Assembly (NCBI GenBank): GCA_947034885.2
Contig: OX344758.2
Span: 16,147,067-16,211,066, forward strand
From: Thuidium tamariscinum
Taxonomy: Eukaryota; Streptophyta; Bryopsida; Hypnales; Thuidiaceae
Direction of reading: 5' to 3'
DNA: 64,000 nt
Shown here one piece after another: positions 54,797 to 63,669 of the stretch. Each line of letters starts with the position of its first letter. The stretch's first letter is position 1. The notes below the pieces were generated by a model. It saw only the letters and a list, made by a program, of their open reading frames with translations. It did no database searches and had not been told where the DNA came from. Made by a program: the position numbers and the translations under genes.

Positions 54797-56893
54797 ATGG
54801 CAGAAGAGGTGCAGGAAGGAAGGATTCTAGCCTTCCGGAATGTGAATCCGGTCGTGCCAACTGACGCACAAGACAAGAGGGAGCTGGAGGAAGACCTCAG
54901 GCAGATGGGCTGCGAGGGGTTCATAGCTCACCCCTGGAACCTGAAGGATGAGGCGATGGTGGAGGAGCTACTGGCCGGCCAGACCAACGAGTGGAAAGGG
55001 ACGGTCCGGGCGCTGCCAAAGGAGTGGAGTGCAGCGATGTGGCGCAAGGTGTACGCCTTCGAGCAAGGAGGAGATGCGACGGGCACCCGGACGGACAAAT
55101 TCCACCAAGGGAAGTTCCGCAGGCCCACCAACCCGAAGGACGGCTTTACAGTAGCAGAGTGTGTGTCTGCTAGACACAAGAGGCTACTGCGGTTCATGAT
55201 GGCGATCTTGAACCCGGATAGACCTAGTAGGATTACGGTCACCGTGGCCAACACTGTCTTTGGTGCACTGTCGGGAGACAGGAAGATAGATTGGGGGTTA
55301 GTTATGAGGGACCGGATGGACCGAATGGTGAAAGGAATTGGGAAATCTAAACCCTCTCCCATTTCACCATTCCTGTTTCATCTGTATCATTCGTTAGACC
55401 TCTTGAGAGAGAAGGAGATGGAAGCTTACGAGGTAGGGGCTGCATTGATAGAGTATGAGATTGCAGACCCGGAAGCGGAAAATGACCAAGATGAGGAGGA
55501 CTCCGAGGATGAGAGTCAGGAGGGGCATCAAGGAGGCACACAAGAAGTAGAGGAGGTTCTAGAGGTAGGAAGAGAGGATCCACCTCTAGAAACCCCTGTA
55601 GTAGCCGGGGAAGCCCAAAGGTTAGATCCGGTCTGGGAACAGGATCCCTTGCTAAGGATCCTGCGAGACCTGGAAGATTTCAGAAAGCACCACCTAGAGG
55701 AGAGAGGGTTATTACGGGCCATAAGCCAAGCCTTAGGCTCTATTCCCCCCTCCAAGATCATGGAGGTGTTGGGAGAATTGATTCAGGAGGCTCATGATAG
55801 TCGGGACAGAGAGGAGGTACTCCGGCTAACAAATCAGGTCTCAGCCCTGAGGAGGGAGCTCCATCACACTCAGGAGGAGCTGGATGAAGAGAGACGCCTC
55901 ACCACGCAGGCCCGGAACACACTCGGAGAAATCCGAGAGTTCATCACGCATCCGGGTGAAGTCGTCAACAAAGCCATGCTTTTCGACAGGAAGGTCTTGG
56001 AAGCAGGCAAGATGGTGGGTCCTCAGATGCTTACAGCTCTGGTGGCCTACAACAAGAAAATGGAGGCAGCGCTGGAGAAGTGGCGGTCAGTAGTCACGGA
56101 GGTCCAAGCTAGTTCTGCTCCAGTCTCAGGACCGGAAGAGCCAAAGATGGAGAAGGAACAACCGAAGGATCAGCCACCACTAGCAGCTGTCGAGGTAGAA
56201 GCCGGCATATATGAACCGGCGAAGGAAGAGGGAACCAGGACCGACGCAGTGGAGGAGGAATCTGTCCCACCGGCCCGGATTGAAGAGCCCAGGGTTTCTC
56301 AACCCGAGAAGACCAAGGAGCCGGAACCCGAGCCGATTGTGTTGAGGGAGATAATCCGGGGAACTACACCACCAAGGGAGAAGACCAAGTTCATCACCTT
56401 GTTGGATGATTCTCCAAGCAAGTCATCACCCACGGTCATCACACAACCAAAGACCGGAGGGGAAGCGAAGGCAACGGTGCAGGTCCGCTCTATACTGAAG
56501 ACCGGATCTGGATCCGGGTCACCAAGCCAGGGACCAGCCCGGACTGCCGAGAGAGTGGGGGAGCAGACCCCGCAAAGCAAGATAGTGCACCACCCGCCCA
56601 TCACCGGATTCAAGAAGAAGACCGCGGAGACATCCAAGGTGAAGCGGAAGGCCCGGGATGAAGAGGAAGAGGAGTCAGATGAGGAAGATGAGGACTCGGA
56701 GGAAGAGACCGACTCCGGTGATGAGTCGGAACAGTACTCAGATGCGGACCAGGCATTGGCAGAGACCACGAAGACCAGGGCCAGGGCGCGGGGTAAGACC
56801 AAACCGAAACCCAAGCCCATCAAGATGTACCGGTCTCCGAAGAAGCAGCCAGCCCGGAAAGGTGCGTCGCCTCTCAAGAAGGCGAGGAAATAG
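54797..56893 (+). CDS. gag-like protein of element B (698 aa)
   Basis: Intact and apparently identical in sequence to the protein of element A; the one base change I noticed in the coding part (C/T near 56852) is silent. The same domain order applies: conserved N-terminal domain, acidic patch, coiled coil, disordered Pro/Glu/Lys part, acidic run, and basic tail ending in PLKKARK. This is the only long ORF of the element on the sense strand, so mobilising functions must come from elsewhere or be of an unrecognised kind. Confidence 0.75.
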   Translation: MAEEVQEGRILAFRNVNPVVPTDAQDKRELEEDLRQMGCEGFIAHPWNLKDEAMVEELLAGQTNEWKGTVRALPKEWSAAMWRKVYAFEQGGDATGTRTDKFHQGKFRRPTNPKDGFTVAECVSARHKRLLRFMMAILNPDRPSRITVTVANTVFGALSGDRKIDWGLVMRDRMDRMVKGIGKSKPSPISPFLFHLYHSLDLLREKEMEAYEVGAALIEYEIADPEAENDQDEEDSEDESQEGHQGGTQEVEEVLEVGREDPPLETPVVAGEAQRLDPVWEQDPLLRILRDLEDFRKHHLEERGLLRAISQALGSIPPSKIMEVLGELIQEAHDSRDREEVLRLTNQVSALRRELHHTQEELDEERRLTTQARNTLGEIREFITHPGEVVNKAMLFDRKVLEAGKMVGPQMLTALVAYNKKMEAALEKWRSVVTEVQASSAPVSGPEEPKMEKEQPKDQPPLAAVEVEAGIYEPAKEEGTRTDAVEEESVPPARIEEPRVSQPEKTKEPEPEPIVLREIIRGTTPPREKTKFITLLDDSPSKSSPTVITQPKTGGEAKATVQVRSILKTGSGSGSPSQGPARTAERVGEQTPQSKIVHHPPITGFKKKTAETSKVKRKARDEEEEESDEEDEDSEEETDSGDESEQYSDADQALAETTKTRARARGKTKPKPKPIKMYRSPKKQPARKGASPLKKARK

Positions 56894-58153
56894 GGGGCAT
56901 TAATTACAGGTAGATAGGAAGGCGGCTAAACCAAGTTATATTTAGGTTAGGAACTTTTGAACTTAGACCGGATCCAGATATGTAGGATCTGTGATCCTAT
57001 TTTGTTGGTATTTTTGTAGTTTTGTGGAAGTCAACCTACCCAAGTTGTAGAGGAATGTGAGGTGGCATTCTTGGCGGCTGGTGTTGATTCCATTTGCACT
57101 TTTAGATTTTCTTGCAGTTTAGTATTTAAACCCGGTTCGTAATTGAATCCGGGCGCGCATTATGTTATCTTACTTTCACAAGTTTTTGTGTTGCAAATAC
57201 AAGTCAGAACCTTTTCTGATTCACTCTGAAGTGGACTGTGTGCATGGGACCTTGTCAAAGTCTTATGGTGATGGTTAGGATTGCAACCTTGTGTGGATAA
57301 GTGTGTGCCTGGATGGTCAGTTTATCCGGTCTCTGGACTTAAAGTGAATTTGGTTTTGATAGGGAATTTGTGCAGGATCCCACAGTGCTTTCTGAAACAG
57401 GTCTAGGGAGTATTTGATAGAGATAGACACTTGTAGAGTCTGGGTTTGAGATCGGGAGCGTCCGGCCAAATGCCAACTGAATGGTGATCCGGTCTCTGTA
57501 GAAGAAAGAAGGACTAAGTGAGGAAATTCAGCTCTCTTGTATAAGCTACCGCCCTTATTCTACCAGGGATTAGACTAACTGGTTCTTCCGTCGTTGTAGT
57601 CTTTGTTAGGATTAGGCAGGAGTGCTTGCGTGACCTGCTGGGTCGGATTAGTCCCGATCCAGTTGTGAGGTATTCCGGTCTGTTTGTAGTAGTAGTTTCT
57701 TTTTACTCATAAGTGGAACTTCTGACACTTTAAAACTTGAAGGGTAGGAGTAAGCTTCCTTCCTAAACGCCCAAACAAGCAGATCCCTCTTGTTATCGAG
57801 GTTAAACTTACACTTGGTTACTATACTAGGGATTGGACCAGCTACTAGTATCCGGTCTTTAGTCCCATATCTAGTGAGCGTAAGCATCAAGGTGGTGAAC
57901 ATACAGGTATAGATAGATAGACTTAGTTTGGAAGGATAAAGGATTGATCTGGTAATCAGGTCCAAGGAAATCTTAGGAACGTTGGAGACCAAGACCGGAT
58001 CAGTCTTTTGCTTGGGTTTTGTTGTGATAACCACTAACGTATTCCGGTCTTTCGTCAACTTTCGACCAAATCTCTTGGGAACGATACACGAGTCACTTTA
58101 AGGCTAATTTAGTGCATTCTAAAGCCTTAGAGAAGGAATTGTGCTTTCCTGTG

Positions 58154-58981
58154 CTACGACACCCTGCAATGCTTGATCGTGGCGGGCACCGAAGACAGAA
58201 ATGGAGCGAGCTCGTTCTCCGAGTTGCACATGGAGGACAGGGTGTGCAGGTGGTGCGACTTGTCCGACCAGACGATCTCGCATGTCCACTTCTGCAGCCA
58301 GGCTTTGACGGACTCGTCGTCGACCGTCGTCTCCCCCGACAAGATCTCTGTCGCAGCCTTCCACGTGTGCTGGCCATTGATGATTTTGAACTTCCCGGCC
58401 GTCGTGCACTCCTTCCAGTCCTTCGGTCGCGTGGCCGTGTCAGGCATCACGGTCAGGATCTGCTTCGTGTAGTTCACGAGCACCATCCGCTTCAGGACGT
58501 AGAGGACGCCCTCCGTCTCCAAGGGCCTCACAATAATCCCGGAACTCGATTCCACGTTCGTCATTTTGTTCACGTCCAGCTCGAAGTACTTGCCGCGCCC
58601 GAAAATGTACATGTAGGACGACAGTTCCTTGAACGCCTTGTTCGCGTTGACCTGCGCCTTCAGCCGACCCTTGGTGTTCACATCCGCGCTTCTCTTGGAG
58701 TTCGATTTGAAGTCGATCTCCACGGTTATCTTGTCCGAGATGGAGGACGGGTCTAATGGGATCGTATCTGGGTTTTCCGTCCACTCATCGTTCACCTTCT
58801 TCACGGCCACTGCGTGCGCCTCGACCTCGCTCATCTCCATGGGCTCCGTGCACGCTTCCTGCGTGGAAGAACTCGGAACCGCCGTAGCACCGTGGCTAGA
58901 GGAGCTTGGCGTAGGGTTCGCCTCATGGGACGTGGAGCATTGCGCGACTTCAGCTGCTCGAATGGACGGGCTCAAGGGTCC
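58154..58981 (-). pseudogene. ParB-like gene, part with INGQHTW motif
   Basis: Continues the frame with a Ser-rich linker and then a folded domain (ITVEIDFKS, YMYIFGRGKYFELDV, IIVRPLETEGVLYVLKRM, KIINGQHTWKAATEIL). GQH followed by two Ala is characteristic of ParB/sulfiredoxin-fold proteins, which bind or cleave DNA or use nucleotides. It ends artificially a few codons into element B; the reading frame resumes at 54239 as EIWESAGRPMQF. Confidence 0.5.
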
Positions 58982-59872
58982 CTACACGGCCTCGTCAGGG
59001 ACGGGATCTCGCCTCTGCTTTCGCCACCGCTCCGCTTCCGCGGCGTCATCCTCGCTCTGCACCGCGGCAGGCTCGGACTGAACCTTCCGCTTCTTCGCCA
59101 ACTTCTTCGGGCGCGCGGTCGGGGCGGTACGGGGGGGTGGAGCGGCCGTTGCGGTCGGCGCCGGAGTGGCGATGATCCGCTCAGCTGCGGCACGGGGAGG
59201 GGGAGTGGCCGCTGCGGTCGGCGGTGCTGGGGTGCTCCGAGTTGGTTCGGGTGCGGCAGTTCTCGTGGCGGGCCGCGCGGTGGATCGTGGCGCGGATCGA
59301 GGGGCGGCTCGCGAGGTGGCACCCGCCACGGCGGACTGGGGAGCGGCGCGAATTCGAGTTTTGACCGTCGGCGTCGACCCGCTCCCCTTCTTGGCCTTCT
59401 TGCTGTTGCCGCCGCCCTTGTCTTCCATTTCTCCCCTCTCGGCCTGTGAATCAAACCCCGAGTTCAGTCTTGACGCATGAAGGGTGTTCGCGTCCGACAT
59501 GAAGGTCTGGATGACCTTCACGGTCTCCACAAACCTACCGGACTGTGCATCACACCTCATCTGGACGTCGCGCATCAGGTACTGGTAGGCGGTCGGGACG
59601 TTCTCTAAATGCTCTACCATCCTACGCGTGCAGAACATCATCTCGTCCTCGACACGGATGACGATGACCCCGACTTCGTTGTTAATGGAATTGGCCACGT
59701 CCAGAAGGATGCCCTCACGCATCACGTGAATGTTGATGAGAATCACATTGTTAAGCGTCTTCCAGCGTGTCCCGTCTGAAGACGTGAACCCTATTTCGAG
59801 GCCGAAGGCAGGCGACCCCATCTCGTGACTCAACTTCACAGTCCACAGTCCTCTCCTCGAGGATATCCGCAT
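58982..59872 (-). pseudogene. ParB-like gene, N-terminal part (296 codons)
   Basis: MRISSRRGLWTVKL start; a structured first ~120 residues (NNVILINIHVMREG, IVIRVEDEMMF) of unknown family. A long Ala/Pro/Thr/Arg linker with repeated TAAPPPR-like words and a nuclear-localisation-like PKKLAKKRKV follow. Ends at TAG 58982-58984, after which the same frame continues. Confidence 0.5.
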
Positions 59873-60006
59873 CGGGAATTAGTCTTCCAGATGCGGTTTC
59901 CAGTTCTCGTGGATCCTGGTTGGCGGGATTTCTTCTAGGTAGCCCCGCAAAGTGGGGTTGTTTTCGACAAAGGCCCCCATCTGACTGTCCACAAGAAGTC
60001 GAACGA
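59873..60006. other. upstream region of the ParB-like gene
   Basis: Short spacer between the start codon at 59872 and the first palindrome of the dense cluster. No clear TATA box seen on the minus strand. Confidence 0.3.
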
Positions 60007-61046
60007 ATTAGACCGCGCGGTCTGAACTACCAGAAGCATGCATTTCACAGTAGGCGATGGAGAATGGCACGAGATATTCAGACCGCGCGGACTAGTTCGT
60101 CACATCGTCCGTAGGGACGATCACGATTCGCTCTCTTTAGGGTTGAAGCCGCTCTAGTCGATTCTGCTGTTTACCATTTGTGCCCCATCCCATTAATTCG
60201 TGCTTACGTCTGGAAGGACGGTCAAGTGGCCTTCCCTACGAACTTACACACTCGAGGGCGACTGGTGCTCTTCTCTATCGTACCCTCTTTCATGTGGTTT
60301 AGACCGCGCGGTCTAAACCTCGAAATCCATCCAAGTCGCGAGGTCCTACTGTGTTGGGGGCTCCTTATTTGATTATCAGTTTTCTTCCCACGACGAGGTC
60401 AGAATTGGAGAAGCAGGTTTCATGGTTTTTGGTTCAGACCACACGGTCTGAACTGCATGGTCTTCGCGCATTTCAATGATGGATTACTCTCATGGTCCTA
60501 GGCATGGCACTGACCCGGAGCTGCAGACCGCGTGGTATGAAGCCTGGGGTCTTCTTATTTTAGTCGAGTCAAGGTTTGTGGCTGGGATTATCGAGTGTCC
60601 ATTTTTTAATTTGACTAAATCTACCCTCGTCGTCTCTGCATTTGGTTCAGAACGCGCGTTCTGATCCTAATGTTCATTTCGGAAATTCTGGTCATTTTGG
60701 ATGAATCCTCTTAGCATTTGTAACGGAGGATTGGTTCAGAACGCGTAGTCTGAAGCTTAGGGGCTTAGCATTTCTGTGGAGTCACGGCTTCTATCTGCGG
60801 TCATGTTTCCTTTGATAATTTCGTTCTCGTGGGCATTGGTTTTATCCACATCTACTTTAGAACACGCGTTCTGATCCTCATATTCATTTGAAGGATTTCA
60901 GCATTTCAGGACCCACTCTGTATTTCTATAGGAAAATGGTTCAGAACGCGCGGTCTGAACTTCAGGATCACTTGCGGGACTCTAATCCGCCAATGAATCC
61001 GGATCTCTCAGCTAGCTGCGGAATGGTTTAGAACGCGCGCTCTAAT
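60007..61046. repeat. dense cluster of ten 20-bp palindromes
   Basis: Ten of the 25 palindrome sites lie here at spacings of about 70-220 bp, mostly 85-135 bp. The DNA between them shares no obvious sequence. The cluster lies upstream (5') of the long minus-strand gene, so it may be its control region or a subterminal region of an undelimited element. Confidence 0.85.
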
Positions 61047-61329
61047 CCGTGAATTAACTTATTGCGATCTACCATGGCCGCGCGGTTATAGGACACTCTT
61101 GTTGCGACAGGCGTGCAACACTACTGCAGTTTGTGTCCATGCACATTCTGAAACAAACACGCTGAGAGAGCAGACCTAGAATCTGCAAGCTATCTAATTC
61201 CGCATTTGCATAACAAATGCAATGAACGGACGGAAACCTATTATAGCAATCAATTGACCGAGAGAAATGGAACTACACAATCTCCGAACACTAAACCACC
61301 ATCGTGCTAGGCAACTCACATTTCGAACA

Positions 61330-61640
61330 CTCAAGCAGTAGAAATTGAAAACCCTGATTGAACGGATACAACATCGAGACATAATGCACCATCCTGCTCG
61401 CCAACTCCCCCAATAACTGAAATTGCGAACCCTAATTGAACTAATACAAAATCGAGACACAAGCACCATCCTACTCGCCGACTGCCCCTTACCAATTCCC
61501 CCAATGACTCAAATTGCAAACCCTAATTGAACCAATACAAAATCGATACGCAAGCACCATTCTCGTCGCCAACTGCCCCTCGCCAGCTCCCCCAATAACT
61601 CAAATGGAACCCTGAAACTACATTGAACAAGTGAGGCTGC
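61330..61640. repeat. tandem repeat, ~80-90 bp unit
   Basis: AACCCTRATTGAAC recurs near 61350, 61429 and 61520, with a degenerate copy near 61608, together with 'caagcaccatyctcgtcgccaactg' and 'ccaataactcaaat' blocks. Confidence 0.75.
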
Positions 61641-61683
61641 AAAGAAGAACGAACTTACCTCACAATTGATTCGGCGTGGCGCT

Positions 61684-62322
61684 ATGGATTCGGCGATCCA
61701 GTCGCCCACACGACGCAGCGCGGCAACGGGAGAAGGCGGCGCTCACATCGACTCCCTCACGCACGCGTCCAATGAACAAAACCGTGACCTACCGAAAACA
61801 CCGATGCCTCAAGAGACTCCCCTGTGCACGCTCATACTCCACAAAATGCGGAAACACAACAAACAAAGAGAAGCGCACGCGGCAAGAAGACACAAAAAGA
61901 GGGAAAGCAACTCAGATTTCTCACGGTGCAGCAAGGAGACAGCGCGCGGAGAGAAGAAGAGGAAAACAAAAAACTCGGAAATGAGCGCCGGACCCCGACC
62001 CCACGCAGATGACGACCACCCGATGCCAGCAGGTTCGGCACGGCCCTCTAGGTTTGGGCCGAACCTAGACGTCGTGGAGAAAAAACCGAACCTCCCCGGA
62101 GCTACAGTGGCCGCTCAAGCCTGTCGCGAAGCTGGTCAACGTTACCAGCCTTTTACTTTTACTTTTTCAGAACGTTCCAAGATGGTGAAGCATTGTAATT
62201 TGACATTCATCCATCTTAAAACACTTTCCAGTCATATTCAGACACTTTCTCATGCAAATTTGGAAACTTCATCCATATCTTTAACAGATTTGGAAAATGT
62301 CAGGCAAAAAAATATTATTTGA
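61684..62322 (+). CDS. doubtful ORF, basic low-complexity protein
   Basis: About 212 codons from the ATG at 61684, rich in Lys/Arg/His in the middle (KRKTKNSEM) with no known domain. The base composition change near 62130 suggests that the end of the frame runs into unrelated AT-rich DNA. It may be chance. Confidence 0.2.
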   Translation: MDSAIQSPTRRSAATGEGGAHIDSLTHASNEQNRDLPKTPMPQETPLCTLILHKMRKHNKQREAHAARRHKKRESNSDFSRCSKETARGEKKRKTKNSEMSAGPRPHADDDHPMPAGSARPSRFGPNLDVVEKKPNLPGATVAAQACREAGQRYQPFTFTFSERSKMVKHCNLTFIHLKTLSSHIQTLSHANLETSSISLTDLENVRQKNII

Positions 62323-62436
62323 AATGCTGGAATGTGGCCACTCAGTGTCGGGAAAGAAAAAGGCTGCTCGTGATCCCCCAATCTGGAAGACTCTTGTCGA
62401 AAATGGAGGATGTCTGGAAAATCGTCAATAACGGCT

Positions 62437-63009
62437 ACTCCCTCCGTCCCAAAATGATCTTCATGTTGGCGCTAATCTGTTGGCCCAAAATGATCTTGTT
62501 GCCTTTTCCAATATGAAAATTAGTCACATTCAGATTGTAATTCTTCTCCGAGACTAGCAAATGAAACTTCAAGCAATAATTTCCCTTCCATTTATAAAAC
62601 CATCAATCAAAAGACAAAAAAAATCACTAAAGGGGTTTATCAACACTTTTTGTTTGTATTTCTTGCATCTCTTTCACTGTTGCCGACTTAAAGGAGGTCA
62701 ACCTTTCGTAGCTGGAACAAAGGTTCACACATGGTCATAGGCCTATATTAATCACCCACAAAATAAAAACCTCAAATTAAAAATTCAAGTGCCTACTCTT
62801 GCTTCTTGAAAATGCATCCGAAATTCTACTTTTCTGTACTAAAGAATTACACTTTGGAAAAGGCTTTTGAAACTCAAAGTTTAAAAGATACTAACTTAAT
62901 GAGTGAACCACACTTTGCTTACAAATCCAAAGGACACTTTAAAATGTCATTTTCGGCATTAATCCATAATATTTTGTTAGATACGAAAATCATTTTGGGA
63001 CAGAGGTAG
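62437..63009. mobile_element. Stowaway-like MITE (573 bp) with TA duplication
   Basis: The left end CTCCCTCCGTCCCAAAATGA and the right end read inward (CTACCTCTGTCCCAAAATGA) match at 18 of 20 positions and are flanked by TA at 62435-62436 and 63010-63011. CTCCCTCCGTCCCA with TA targets is the signature of Stowaway (Tc1/mariner) MITEs. The interior is AT-rich and non-coding. Confidence 0.85.
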
Positions 63010-63011
63010 TA

Positions 63012-63665
63012 TTTGGCATATTATTCTAGAGCTGTGATACAAATGACAATTGCAAACTACTGTTATTTACAAATTCATTTGCTTTGCGTAAAGTAGACAC
63101 ACTGTTGCTATCACCTATTTTTTCCACAAATTTGGAAACTCAGGAAGTAGTAGTTACTAAAAATTCCTCCACAATTCAAATAAAAAAAAAAGACTTCCAT
63201 ATGTTCAGTATTGTTTATTAGATTGGGTTTGAAATGAAGGTCTCTTGAGACGGTAACGTAGAAATGTTCAACACATTTGCCTGTAATCCCTTAAAAATTT
63301 CTACTATTACAGAACTAGTGAAAATGAAAATGGAACCAACACAAGTGTCTTCATTGGAATGAACATGAGATTGAATGATTGCATTTTGTAAACTACAATT
63401 AGGATGATTGTTGATGACAACCACAATTCTAATCCATCATCCCTTCGTTTTGGGATTTCCAAGATTTGATGGCGTTGATATAATTATAGAGGCTGATTGC
63501 ACAAAACACCTAGCGGTTTCGTTGCATTTACATTTTGGAGCACTAGAGCTTTTCATGTAGGAATCCAATGCCAAAAAAAAATTATTTCTAAAGATCATGA
63601 CAAAAATTGAGTTTATTCTTTTTTGAAAATTTTAAAATTCATTTCATATTAAAAAGTTGGTTTTG
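63012..63665. other. AT-rich DNA, nothing recognised
   Basis: Short frames only, no repeats of note. Confidence 0.4.
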
Positions 63666-63669
63666 TTAA

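Larger units (their letters stand above)
54245..58161 (+). mobile_element. element B, TGT...ACA gag-only element (3,917 bp), plus orientation
   Basis: Begins TGTGGCAACC and ends CTGTGCTACGACA with perfect 5-bp flanks CCCTG at 54240-54244 and 58162-58166. Same length as element A and nearly identical but inverted, 14.7 kb apart. The ends share a weak inverted match (TGTGGCAAC against TGTCGTAGC). It has ACCGGA/TCCGGT motifs throughout, no LTRs and no pol genes. Confidence 0.9.
49860..59872 (-). pseudogene. long multi-exon gene with ParB-like motif, acidic and coiled-coil regions; split by element B
   Basis: A minus-strand frame can be followed from the ATG at 59872 to about 49883. In order: an unrecognised N-terminal domain, an Ala/Pro/Arg-rich basic linker, a domain containing KFKIINGQHTWKAA (like the G-x-H-R/T-x-x-A motif of ParB/Srx folds), element B, an exon of ~460 codons, an acidic Ser/Glu region and a long charged coiled coil. 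Introns: 54153-53733 (421 bp) and 52346-52261 (86 bp), both GT-AG and phase 0. In-frame stops: TAG at 58982, 52611, 51019 and 50593, TAA at 50017, each one C-to-T change from a Gln codon. Element B (54245-58161) interrupts exon sequence. LRYEVYLRFIDKF...VMLVFAG resembles the end of a DNA methyltransferase, but no catalytic PPY/PPW was found. It could be two or more genes. Confidence 0.5.
41467..61046. repeat. dispersed 20-bp palindrome family (25 sites)
   Basis: Consensus TTYAGAMCGCGCGKTCTRAA. Starts: 41467, 43438, 44826, 44891, 46995, 48766, 48827, 51415, 51472, 51661, 51721, 53766, 53910, 54007, 54115, 60007, 60077, 60298, 60433, 60522, 60646, 60735, 60856, 60940, 61027. The copy at 60298 is a perfect palindrome. 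Sites occur in introns, intergenic DNA and open frames (where they read FRARGLN or similar), so DNA rather than protein is conserved. I saw none in 1-41 kb, inside element B, or after 61.1 kb. Confidence 0.85.

Noticed and set aside
49860-59872. UAG/UAA reassigned to glutamine in the whole organism
   Set aside because: The intact gag-like ORFs, the 664-codon RING-like frame and others end at TAG in sensible places followed by sequence without coding character, so the standard code with decay is the simpler reading.
41467-61046. Peptide motif F-R-(A/P/T)-R-G-L-N seen in many translated frames
   Set aside because: It is the translation of the 20-bp DNA palindrome and appears on both strands and in introns, so it is not a protein repeat.
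60007-61046. CRISPR-like array
   Set aside because: Repeats are palindromic but degenerate, spacing is irregular (70-220 bp), and the surroundings are eukaryotic with introns and no cas genes.
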